Part shown: positions 1 through 6,119 of the stretch, piece after piece
How the letters are laid out: each line of letters opens with the position of its first letter
Position numbering within the stretch: the first letter of the stretch is position 1
Assembly (NCBI GenBank): GCA_002494215.1
Contig: DLBF01000076.1
Location: 1 to 23,342 of the forward strand
Source of the DNA: Prevotellaceae bacterium UBA7028
GTDB lineage: Bacteria; Bacteroidota; Bacteroidia; Bacteroidales; Bacteroidaceae
Direction: 5' to 3'
Length of the DNA: 23,342 nt
The notes under the pieces: model-generated
The model's input: the letters and a program-made list of their open reading frames with translations, nothing else
Databases searched by the model: none
What the model was told of the DNA's origin: nothing
Program-made: the position numbers and the translations under genes

Positions 1-353
1 TTGGCAAACGTGGGGCCGAACATGGGGTGGGTGCTGACATATCGGAAACCTGTACCATCATAATACTCCTTAAAGCCTGTCTTGACGCTGCTGATATCGC
101 TGATGATACAGTCTTTGGGCAAGTGGGGTAGTACTTGGTCAAAGACGGTTAGTGTGTACTTCAGCGTTACGGCATTGATGACTAGTTCGGGCTGGAACTC
201 CTCTATCTCCTGCATAGTGGTGAAGCGCTGTGTGTTGTATAGAAAACGCATGCGCTTGGCATCTATCTCGTAAACGGCGCATTCATGCTCGAAGCTCAAT
301 ACGTCTGTAAAGAAGCTTCCCATCTTTCCAGCGCCAAGAATTAGTATTCTCAT
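1..353 (-). CDS. tyrA: Prephenate dehydrogenase, N-terminal part (runs off the window start)
   Basis: This is the first 117 codons; the gene continues past base 1. It begins at an ATG at 353-351. The product starts with a Rossmann NAD(P)-binding stretch, RILILGAGKMG, followed by acidic and hydrophobic strands, then SDISSVKTG and THPMFGPT. The last two are typical of the prephenate dehydrogenase family, where the HPMFGP segment lies in the active site. TyrA oxidatively decarboxylates prephenate to 4-hydroxyphenylpyruvate, the tyrosine precursor, in the cytoplasm. It is the fourth gene of a minus-strand Phe/Tyr operon, 112 bp after DAHP synthase-chorismate mutase. The gap is filled by a large GC-rich inverted repeat. 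The C-terminal helical domain cannot be assessed here. Confidence 0.92.
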   Translation of the reverse strand, partial: MRILILGAGKMGSFFTDVLSFEHECAVYEIDAKRMRFLYNTQRFTTMQEIEEFQPELVINAVTLKYTLTVFDQVLPHLPKDCIISDISSVKTGFKEYYDGTGFRYVSTHPMFGPTFA

Positions 354-370
354 AGATAATAATATTCGGT

Positions 371-456
371 CCTCTCCAACCCCTAACCCCTCCTCCCCCA
401 AATGGGAGGTGGGGAACTTTAAAGCCCCTCCCATTTGGAGGAGGGGGTGGGGAGAG
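371..456. repeat. GC-rich REP-like inverted repeat
   Basis: Two C/G-rich arms lie at about 371-409 and 426-456. The left arm contains CCCCTCCTCCCCCAAATGGG and the right arm CCCATTTGGAGGAGGGG, so they pair over most of their length with a few indels around a short AT-rich centre. It fills the gap between tyrA and the upstream DAHP synthase gene. A related sequence sharing the GGTTAGGGGT core lies inside the permease gene near 4795-4830. This suggests a dispersed REP-like family. It may also act as an RNA processing or stability element within the operon. Confidence 0.8.
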
Positions 457-465
457 GGGCGGTTT

Positions 466-1530
466 TTATTTATTTATAATCTCCATCTGTTGACGAACAC
501 TCTCTTCGTGAATGTGCTCGAAGATGTTCTTTATACACTCAGTATCAATGCCAAGCAGAGAACCCTGTGCGCCACGCTTGTCCAGAATCTCACTGTAACG
601 ACGGGTCTGAACAATGGTCATGCCGTTCTCTTTCTTGTACTGGCCAATGCTGCGACAGATCTTCATGCGTTTGGCCAACAGGTCTATGAGGTCGTTGTCG
701 ATTTCGTCAATTTCCTTACGCAAGTCTTTCAAGGTGTCTGTATGCTCGTTGGTGTCGCGGAAGATAAGGCGTGAGATGATGAAGTCCAGTACCTCGGGTG
801 TTACCTGCTGAGAAGCATCGCTCCAAGCCTTGTCAGGATTGCAGTGGCTCTCTATGATAAGACCGTCGAGTCCCAAGTCCATTGCTTGCTGGCAGAGGGG
901 CGCAATAAGGTCGCGGCGACCGCTGATGTGGCTGGGGTCGCAAACCAAGGGCAGTTGGGGCAAGCGGCGCTTCAGCTCGATGGGTATCTGCCACATGGGC
1001 TCGTTGCGGTACAGCTTCTTCTCGTAGCTGCTGAAGCCGCGATGGATGGCTCCCAACTTTTGGATGCCAGCTCCGTTTATTCGCTGCAGGGCTCCAATCC
1101 AGAGTTCCAAATCGGGATTCACGGGGTTCTTGACCAATACCGTGGCATCTGTTCCCTGAAGAGCATCTGCCAATGCTTGAACAGCAAAGGGGTTAGCAGT
1201 GGTGCGTGCACCAATCCAGAGAATATCTACGCCGTACTTCAGCGCCAGTTCCACATGCTCGGGTGTTGCCACCTCGGTAGATATGAGCATGCCGGTCTCT
1301 TTCTTGACGTCAGACAGCCATGCCAGAGCAGGCTCTCCGTGGCCCTCAAAACCTCCGGGCTTGGTACGTGGTTTCCAGACGCCTGCACGAAAGATGTGGC
1401 ATCCTTTACCTGCCAACTGTTTGGCGGTGGTCATTACTTGTTCTTCTGTCTCAGCGCTACAAGGACCGGCGATGATGAAAGCACGCTCCTGGTCGCTTGG
1501 CAAATTTAGGGGTTGTAAGTCTAATTCCAT
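466..1530 (-). CDS. Bifunctional DAHP synthase / chorismate mutase
   Basis: The protein has 354 residues. Residues 1-260 are a class I-beta DAHP synthase (PEP + erythrose 4-phosphate to DAHP, the first shikimate-pathway step). Visible motifs are AGPC with Cys24, KPRTKPG at 53-59, VKNPVNPD at 133-140, CDPSH at 197-201 and IESH at 226-229; these supply metal ligands and PEP/phosphate contacts in the family. Residues 265-354 form an AroQ-type chorismate mutase helix bundle (RKEIDEIDNDLIDLLAKRM, then RSIGQYK), converting chorismate to prephenate. Bacteroidetes, including Prevotella, are known to carry this C-terminal fusion, in which the mutase also relays feedback by prephenate. It is the third gene of the Phe/Tyr operon. 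A 100-bp gap with heptamer repeats separates it from the aminotransferase gene. Confidence 0.96.
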   Translation of the reverse strand: MELDLQPLNLPSDQERAFIIAGPCSAETEEQVMTTAKQLAGKGCHIFRAGVWKPRTKPGGFEGHGEPALAWLSDVKKETGMLISTEVATPEHVELALKYGVDILWIGARTTANPFAVQALADALQGTDATVLVKNPVNPDLELWIGALQRINGAGIQKLGAIHRGFSSYEKKLYRNEPMWQIPIELKRRLPQLPLVCDPSHISGRRDLIAPLCQQAMDLGLDGLIIESHCNPDKAWSDASQQVTPEVLDFIISRLIFRDTNEHTDTLKDLRKEIDEIDNDLIDLLAKRMKICRSIGQYKKENGMTIVQTRRYSEILDKRGAQGSLLGIDTECIKNIFEHIHEESVRQQMEIINK

Positions 1531-1539
1531 ACTTATTTT

Positions 1540-1664
1540 AATTCATAATTTATAATTCATAATTGAGGCTAACCACGGTTTTGTGTCTCTTAGTTCTTAA
1601 TTCGCAATTTAGTGTTCAATCCATAAGTCTTTAATTATGAATTATGAATTGTGAATTACGAATT
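1540..1664. repeat. Inverted pair of AATTCAT heptamer repeats
   Basis: At 1540-1564 the sequence is three-plus tandem copies of a 7-mer near AATTCAT. At 1633-1664 there are four-plus copies of its complement, near ATGAATT. They flank about 70 bp of unique sequence in inverted orientation, like a small structured or MITE-like element. The right-hand array runs into the aminotransferase gene and encodes its last residues (NSQFIIHN). Confidence 0.75.
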
Positions 1665-2824
1665 CTGTTGAGTGCTTCCTGTAGTTTCTCTTCCTTGGCA
1701 CAAAGACTGATGCGGATATAACGCTTGCCGTTGGAACCAAAGATAAAGCCAGGGGTGATAAAGACGCGGGCCTCGTGCAGGATGCGTTCTGTTAGTTCTT
1801 CGACATCGTTGTAAGAATCGGGTATGCGTCCCCAGAGGAACATGCCTACCTGATTGGGGTCGAAAGTGCAGCCCAGGGTCTTCATAATCTCCTCGGCTAC
1901 GGCACGACGTTTGGCATAGACATCCCGATTGAAGGTGGCGTGCCATTCCTCGGAGTTGTGCAATGCCTCGGCAGCTGCCAACTGGAGGGGACGGAACATA
2001 CCGCTATCCACGTTGCTCTTCACTTTTAGAATCCATTGTATGAACTGAGCATTGGTGGAGATCCATCCTACACGCCATCCAGGCATGTTCTGGCTCTTGC
2101 TCATGGAGTTAAATTCTATGCAGCACTCCTTGGCACCAGGCACCTGCAGGATGCTGAGAGGATGCTCGTTGAGGATGAGACTGTAGGGGTTGTCGTTCAC
2201 AACTACTATATTATGACGACGGGCAAAGTTGACCAGTTTCTCGTACAGCTCGATTGATGCGCTGGCTCCTGTGGGCATGTTGGGATAATTGGTCCACATG
2301 AGCTTCACATCGCTGAGGTCCATCTTTTCTAAAGCTTCGAAGTCGGGCTGCCACAGGTTCTCCTCCAAGAGGTCGTAGTTAATGATTTGGGCACCCAACA
2401 GTTTGCTCAGAGATGTGTAAGTAGGGTAGCCGGGGTTGGGAACTAGCACCTTGTCGCCAGGATTGATGAAAGCCAGCGTTACGTGCAGGATGCCTTCCTT
2501 ACTGCCGATGAGAGGCTGAATTTCTGTGTTGGGATCCAGCTCTACGTTGTACCAGCGCTTGTAGAAATCAGCCATTCCCTGACGCATCTCGGGTATTCCC
2601 ACGTATGGCTGATAGCCGTGAACGGTGGGTTTAAGTGCCTCTTTGCAGAGTGTCTCAATAGTCTGCTGTGAGGGTGGCATGTCTGGACTGCCTATGCCAA
2701 GGGATATAACATCCAGTCCCTGAGCATTCATCTGCGCGACTTCCTTCAGCTTGCGACTGAAATAGTATTCTTGTACGCTTGCCAATCTTTCGGCCGGCTG
2801 TATATCAAATTGTTTCTTTTCCAT
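1631..2824 (-). CDS. Class I/II PLP aminotransferase, probably for aromatic amino acids
   Basis: The protein has 397 residues with fold type I aminotransferase landmarks: SLGIGSPDMP at 41-50, YPNMPTG at 180-186 (variant of NPxNPTG), the Asp/Tyr pair DNPY at 211-214, SKSQNMPGWRVGW with the PLP-binding Lys243, and YIRISLC near the C-terminus (substrate-carboxylate Arg). Closest in feel are the aspartate/aromatic and LL-diaminopimelate aminotransferases. Its place between pheA and DAHP synthase makes phenylpyruvate and 4-hydroxyphenylpyruvate the most likely substrates; prephenate transamination is an alternative I cannot exclude. Its ATG lies 20 bp inside pheA, which suggests translational coupling. 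The C-terminal residues NSQFIIHN are encoded by an intergenic heptamer repeat, so the end of the protein is probably not conserved. Confidence 0.92.
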   Translation of the reverse strand: MEKKQFDIQPAERLASVQEYYFSRKLKEVAQMNAQGLDVISLGIGSPDMPPSQQTIETLCKEALKPTVHGYQPYVGIPEMRQGMADFYKRWYNVELDPNTEIQPLIGSKEGILHVTLAFINPGDKVLVPNPGYPTYTSLSKLLGAQIINYDLLEENLWQPDFEALEKMDLSDVKLMWTNYPNMPTGASASIELYEKLVNFARRHNIVVVNDNPYSLILNEHPLSILQVPGAKECCIEFNSMSKSQNMPGWRVGWISTNAQFIQWILKVKSNVDSGMFRPLQLAAAEALHNSEEWHATFNRDVYAKRRAVAEEIMKTLGCTFDPNQVGMFLWGRIPDSYNDVEELTERILHEARVFITPGFIFGSNGKRYIRISLCAKEEKLQEALNRIRNSQFIIHN

Positions 2825-3647
2825 CTCTGTATTCTCCTAATAGTTTGAGTTCTTTGGTAAGTGGGGTAATGGCGTTAATAGCCTGCTTGTATCGTGTGTA
2901 ATCGTTGTATGAAAGATCGATGTAGAACATATACTGCCACTCCTGACCTATGATGGGAAGCGACTGTATTTTGGTAAGATTGAGTTTGTAGAATGATAGT
3001 ACGCTCAAGATGGCAGAAAGGCTGCCCTCCTCGTGAGGCAGAGTAAAGACAAGGCTGGCCTTGTTCAGTTCCTCGAACTTACGTAGGGTGTGGGCTTTCT
3101 CTGGGTTGCTAACCACCAGGAAACGGGTGAAGTTATGCTTATTGGTCTCGATACCTTCCTGTAGTACTTTCATGCCGTATATTTGAGCTGCATCTTTATG
3201 GCAGATGGCTGCATGACCGTGCAGTTGCTTCTTGCTGATGTTGGCAGCAGCTCCAGCCGTGTCTGTAACTTCCACAATCTTCATATCGTCGTGCTGAGAT
3301 AGGAAGTTGCGGCATTGCATCAAGGCTACAGGGTGTGAGTTGATCTCCGTGATGTCCGTCCAGTCATCGTCAGGCAGACACATAATGCTGTGGCTGATGC
3401 GCAACTTGTGTTCACCCACAATGGTCATGCCACTGTCGCGAAGCAGCTCGTAGTTGTGAAGCAGGCTTCCTGCTATGGTATTCTCGATGGCTACCAAGCC
3501 TATGATGTCCTTTTCCTCCTTCATGTGCTGGAAGACCTGTTCGAAGGTGTCGCAGCAGATCAGTTCCAAGTCCTCACCCTCGAAGTAGCGGTGCGAGGCT
3601 ATATCGTGGAAGCTTCCCTTAATACCTTGTATTGCAATACGTCTCAT
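2805..3647 (-). CDS. pheA: Prephenate dehydratase with ACT domain
   Basis: The protein has 280 residues. It converts prephenate to phenylpyruvate, the last committed step to phenylalanine. The catalytic domain spans about 2-180 and shows IAIQGIKGSFH at 4-14, IENTIAGSLLHNY at 54-66 and the family signature NFTRF at 172-176, with Thr174 expected to be catalytic. An ACT domain follows at about 198-275 (SLVFTLPHEEGSLSAIL, then LNLTKIQSLPI), the usual Phe-binding feedback site. No chorismate mutase domain is present; that activity is fused to DAHP synthase two genes downstream. The ATG is 10 nt after a terminator hairpin with eight U residues, so entry into this gene depends on the attenuator described for 3658-3880. 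Confidence 0.97.
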   Translation of the reverse strand: MRRIAIQGIKGSFHDIASHRYFEGEDLELICCDTFEQVFQHMKEEKDIIGLVAIENTIAGSLLHNYELLRDSGMTIVGEHKLRISHSIMCLPDDDWTDITEINSHPVALMQCRNFLSQHDDMKIVEVTDTAGAAANISKKQLHGHAAICHKDAAQIYGMKVLQEGIETNKHNFTRFLVVSNPEKAHTLRKFEELNKASLVFTLPHEEGSLSAILSVLSFYKLNLTKIQSLPIIGQEWQYMFYIDLSYNDYTRYKQAINAITPLTKELKLLGEYRDGKETI

Positions 3648-3657
3648 CTTTTACCTT

Positions 3658-3688
3658 AAAAAAAATCCCGCTCTGTTGTAGAGCGGGA
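3658..3688 (-). terminator. Attenuator terminator of the Phe/Tyr operon
   Basis: Read on the minus strand, TCCCGCTCT (3688-3680 side) pairs perfectly over 9 bp with AGAGCGGGA across a 5-nt loop, ACAAC, and is followed at once by eight T residues (3665-3658). This is a textbook intrinsic terminator, but it sits between the operon promoter and the pheA start codon, only 10 nt before the ATG. Its 5' arm, GTCCCGCTCTAC, is also complementary to the upstream segment at 3746-3757, so it can be sequestered. Confidence 0.95.
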
Positions 3689-3757
3689 CCTTATTGTTAT
3701 TTCTGTTTGCTTTGTTCTTTTGTTCTGTTTTCTGGCACATATAACGACCCGCTCTAC
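3678..3757 (-). promoter_or_regulatory. Antiterminator pairing in the pheA leader
   Basis: On the minus strand GTAGAGCGGG (3757-3748) is the exact complement of CCCGCTCTAC (3687-3678), the 5' arm of the terminator. The 10-bp helix excludes the terminator hairpin. The roughly 55-nt loop between the arms is A/C-rich and looks unstructured. The first arm begins at the stop codon of the leader peptide, so a ribosome at the stop would hide it, while one stalled earlier would leave it free. Confidence 0.88.
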
Positions 3758-3840
3758 TTCAGTTTGCTAAAGTAAAAGTAAAAATAAAAGCCGTTAAAAT
3801 AGTTACCAATATTTGCCATAAATAGCCTTTTTCTTATCAT
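3754..3840 (-). CDS. Phe/Tyr-rich leader peptide (attenuator)
   Basis: This is a short ORF of 28 codons from ATG 3840, or 21 codons from the in-frame ATG at 3819. The second start is preferred: AAAAAGG lies 6 nt upstream of it, and the first ATG falls almost on the predicted transcription start. The peptide ends NYFNGFYFYFYFSKLK, and nine of the eleven residues from Tyr14 to Phe24 are Phe or Tyr. In total there are six Phe and four Tyr among 28. This composition is hard to explain except as a sensor of charged tRNA-Phe and tRNA-Tyr, the products of the operon downstream. Codons TTT, TAT and TAC are all used. The UAG stop sits on the antiterminator arm. It has no expected function as a peptide. 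Confidence 0.9.
   Translation of the reverse strand: MIRKRLFMANIGNYFNGFYFYFYFSKLK
3755..3774 (-). promoter_or_regulatory. Pause (1:2) hairpin of the pheA leader
   Basis: On the minus strand TACTTTAG pairs with CTGAAGTA over 8 bp (one U-G) around a CAAA loop. It overlaps the last Tyr and Phe codons of the leader ORF on one side and the start of the antiterminator arm on the other. It therefore has the position of the 1:2 hairpin in trp-type attenuators, competing with the antiterminator when no ribosome translates the leader. Confidence 0.75.
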
Positions 3841-3848
3841 TTGCGATG

Positions 3849-3880
3849 CAAAGGTATGCAACTTCTTTCATTTTGCCAAA
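3849..3880 (-). promoter_or_regulatory. Promoter of the Phe/Tyr operon
   Basis: On the minus strand TTTG (3880-3877), a 20-nt spacer and TACCTTTG (3856-3849) match the Bacteroidetes -33/-7 consensus exactly. The start site is expected near 3841-3845, giving a leader of roughly 195-200 nt before pheA. Confidence 0.88.
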
Positions 3881-3929
3881 AGAATGCACGTGTTTTTTGC
3901 AATAAATCTTAAAGAAATGTGTGTTTTAT

Positions 3930-5249
3930 CTACATTTCTATTTCAAATCCTATGCTTTCTACGGCTTTTCTGATGTCATCTGTACTGAATTCGCCTTCCA
4001 CATAGGCTGTTTTTTCCTCGAGAGATACGGTAGCCTTTGTAACACCCTCCACGGAAGCAATGGATTTCTGGACATTGGCTGCACAGTGGTGGCAGGTCAT
4101 TCCTTTTATTCTGCAGTTAAGAGTTAAGAGTTGAGAGTTGTGAATTGGTGCTTCGCATTGAGAATTCTCCTCTTCGCAGTCGTGGCAATGGCAATGGTGG
4201 TGATGTCCACCTAAGAGTTTCTTGGGGCTGAGGGCGTTCACGAGCAGCAAAATCATCAGGATGGTGCAGAGGATGCTGTACCATCCGGGTTGCTCGGCAC
4301 AACATTCCTGCATGTAGCTAAGTGGGGCGGTAAACCAGTCGGCGGGCAGCAGATAGTCGATACCCAGGGCAAAGGCAATGGCTCCGGCGATGATGGAGAA
4401 TAAGTAGATTGCCATTGTCTTACGCCCTAATACCTTATTTATTATAAGGATGCTGGCAACGTTGCTGGCTGGGCCTGCCATTAGTAGGACCAAAGCGGCG
4501 CCAGGGGTAAGTCCTTTCATCATCAGCGCCAAAGCTATGGGGATACTACCCGTGGCACACAGGTACATGGGAATGCTGAAGAGCAGGACGAAGAGTATGC
4601 TGTACAATGTATTGCCCTGGAATGCCATGAACCATTCGTCTGGAACGGCAGCTGTGATGATGCCGGCAATGACAAGTCCTATTACTAGCCACTTGCCGAT
4701 ATCCTCCATCATTTCGACAAAGGCATAAGTAAGCAAAGAGCATACCTTCTCCCCGCTCCCCCTTGAGGGGGAGGGCTTTTCTTTGGATGAACAACAGTTC
4801 CCCTCCATTACGGGATGGGTTAGGGGTGGGTCTGTTTGTCTTTCTGTCTTGTTTACCAATGTTCCACCCAATATGGCGGTCAAGAAAGCTGCTATGGGAC
4901 GGATGATGGCAAAGGGAAGACCCATAAGACTGTAGGTTGCAATGATGCTGTCAACTCCCGTCTGAGGTGTGGCTATCAGAAAGGAGACGGTAGCGCCCTT
5001 GCTTGCTCCTTCTCTGCGTATGCCCATTGCAGTTGGGATAACACCACAGGAACAGAGGGGTAGGGGAACACCGAAAAGAGCGGCCAAGAAGACCGATTTG
5101 AAGTTGTTCTTACCTAAATGGTTCGTGTACAAGGTGCTGGGGAGAAACTCGTGCATGATTCCCGCCAGGAGGAAACCTAGCAGCAGGTATGGGGACATCT
5201 CGTTTGTCAGTACCCAAACTTCTTTCAGAATGTCTAATAGTACGTTCAT
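3930..5249 (-). CDS. Cu/Zn-type efflux permease with C-terminal HMA domain
   Basis: The protein has 439 residues. It belongs to the YraQ/DUF318 permease group and resembles the SO_0444-type Cu/Zn efflux transporters. Two related membrane halves are visible: the first contains PLPLCSCGVIPTAMGIRREG (63-82) and the second YLCATGSIPIALALMMKG (229-246), then MAGPASN. After the last helix comes a His/Cys-rich tail, GGHHHHCHCHDC at 347-358, and a heavy-metal-associated domain at about 378-438 with GMTCHHC at 383-389. The role is likely export of a soft metal from the cytoplasm, with the HMA domain and His/Cys tail as metal-binding parts. Two stretches look foreign: residues 139-170 come from a GC-rich palindromic repeat and 370-379 (NSQLLTLN) from a 7-bp tandem repeat, both in linkers. 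The exact metal is not shown by sequence. Confidence 0.87.
   Translation of the reverse strand: MNVLLDILKEVWVLTNEMSPYLLLGFLLAGIMHEFLPSTLYTNHLGKNNFKSVFLAALFGVPLPLCSCGVIPTAMGIRREGASKGATVSFLIATPQTGVDSIIATYSLMGLPFAIIRPIAAFLTAILGGTLVNKTERQTDPPLTHPVMEGNCCSSKEKPSPSRGSGEKVCSLLTYAFVEMMEDIGKWLVIGLVIAGIITAAVPDEWFMAFQGNTLYSILFVLLFSIPMYLCATGSIPIALALMMKGLTPGAALVLLMAGPASNVASILIINKVLGRKTMAIYLFSIIAGAIAFALGIDYLLPADWFTAPLSYMQECCAEQPGWYSILCTILMILLLVNALSPKKLLGGHHHHCHCHDCEEENSQCEAPIHNSQLLTLNCRIKGMTCHHCAANVQKSIASVEGVTKATVSLEEKTAYVEGEFSTDDIRKAVESIGFEIEM
4116..4143. repeat. Heptamer tandem repeat inside the permease gene
   Basis: Four 7-bp units lie in tandem: GTTAAGA, GTTAAGA, GTTGAGA, GTTGTGA. They encode NSQLLTLN (about residues 371-378) just before the HMA domain. 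The unit length is not a multiple of three, so gain or loss of one unit would shift the frame and remove the HMA domain. Confidence 0.8.
4741..4832. repeat. REP-like palindromic sequence inside the permease gene
   Basis: The plus strand holds CTCCCCCTTGAGGGGGAG-like palindromic sequence near 4756-4774 and GGGTTAGGGGTGGG near 4817-4830. The second motif recurs in complement in the intergenic repeat at 371-390. The stretch is in frame and encodes about residues 139-170, rich in Pro, Ser, Lys and Cys, between two membrane segments. Confidence 0.7.
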
Positions 5250-5278
5250 CTTTTTATCTGTTTTAGTCTTTCTGGCTG

Positions 5279-5286
5279 CAAAAGTA
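5279..5286 (-). promoter_or_regulatory. Probable -7 box of the permease gene
   Basis: On the minus strand TACTTTTG fits TAnnTTTG, about 30 nt before the ATG. Two upstream TTTG copies exist, but at spacings of 14 and 25 nt, so neither is an ideal -33 element. That could mean an activator-dependent promoter. Confidence 0.55.
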
Positions 5287-5297
5287 CTTCATATCTG

Positions 5298-5317
5298 TTG
5301 CAAATGAGTTGCAAATG
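5298..5317. repeat. Direct repeat TTGCAAATG x2, 11-bp period
   Basis: TTGCAAATG occurs at 5298-5306 and 5309-5317, in phase on one DNA face, between the divergent permease and nucleosidase promoters. It is a candidate operator. I do not recognise the regulator. Confidence 0.55.
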
Positions 5318-5349
5318 TTTGTCCGCACAGAAAAAAAGATGTACTTTTG
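5318..5349 (+). promoter_or_regulatory. Promoter of the MTA/SAH nucleosidase gene
   Basis: TTTG (5318-5321), 20 nt, then TACTTTTG (5342-5349) match the Bacteroidetes consensus. The ATG follows 20 nt later. Confidence 0.85.
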
Positions 5350-5369
5350 TATGTTAAAAATAAAGAATA

Positions 5370-6059
5370 ATGGGAAAAACGATAGGTGTACTAACTGCCA
5401 TGGGCGTTGAATTCAAGCAGATTGCTTCTATTCTGACAGATACTAAAACCGAGAAGATTGGTCCTCATGAGTTTCTGGTGGGTAAGCTTGGCGATAAGAA
5501 TATCATACTTTTGCAGTGTGGCATTGGCAAGGTTAACGCTTCTTCGGGTGTGACCAACTTGATTCTCAATTTCAAGCCCGACAGCGTTGTCAGCACTGGT
5601 GTTGCAGGAGGCATAGATACATGCCTGCGGATAATGGATGTCGTAGTAAGCACACAGACTTGTTACCACGATGTAATATGCGGCGAGGGTGTTGATCCGG
5701 GACAAGTACAAGGATTGCCTCGTTTCTTTGAATGCGATAAGAAGATGGCAGAGGTGGCAGAGAAACTGAAGTCGGATGTTCGCATTGTGTCCGGAATGAT
5801 TTGCACGGGCGATCAGTTCATTACCAATCGTGATCAGCTTAATATGATAAAGGCAGAGTACCCGGAGGGGTTGGCTGTGGATATGGAGTCCGCAGCTATT
5901 TCTCAGGTATGTCATATATTTGAAGTTCCCTTTGTCAGTTTCCGTATCATCAGTGATACCCCTGGTGCTGAGGAACATTTCGAGGAGTATCTCAACTTCT
6001 GGCAGACAATGGCAGACAAGAGTTTCTCCGTTACCCGTCTTTTCCTAAACAGTCTTTAA
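5370..6059 (+). CDS. mtnN: 5'-methylthioadenosine/S-adenosylhomocysteine nucleosidase
   Basis: The protein has 229 residues, the usual length for the family. It hydrolyses the glycosidic bond of MTA and SAH, releasing adenine, and so clears by-products of S-adenosylmethionine use. Visible landmarks are GVLTAMGVEF at the N-terminus (Glu14, equivalent to the catalytic Glu12 of E. coli), STGVAGG at 75-81, CTGDQF at 145-150, the purine/ribose site DMESAAI at 171-177 (Met172, Glu173) and SD at 195-196 (catalytic Asp196). It starts a plus-strand unit from its own promoter and is followed 60 bp later by an EamA transporter. A link between the two is only positional. Confidence 0.96.
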   Translation: MGKTIGVLTAMGVEFKQIASILTDTKTEKIGPHEFLVGKLGDKNIILLQCGIGKVNASSGVTNLILNFKPDSVVSTGVAGGIDTCLRIMDVVVSTQTCYHDVICGEGVDPGQVQGLPRFFECDKKMAEVAEKLKSDVRIVSGMICTGDQFITNRDQLNMIKAEYPEGLAVDMESAAISQVCHIFEVPFVSFRIISDTPGAEEHFEEYLNFWQTMADKSFSVTRLFLNSL

Positions 6060-6119
6060 TTGGAGACAGTTTAGAATCTGAGTGAAAATTTCATATTACC
6101 TAATAAAAATTTTAATCTC

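Noticed and set aside
844..1509. Plus-strand ORF of 221 codons
   Set aside because: It lies fully inside the DAHP synthase-mutase gene on the other strand, has no recognisable motif, and the minus-strand reading is a clear enzyme.
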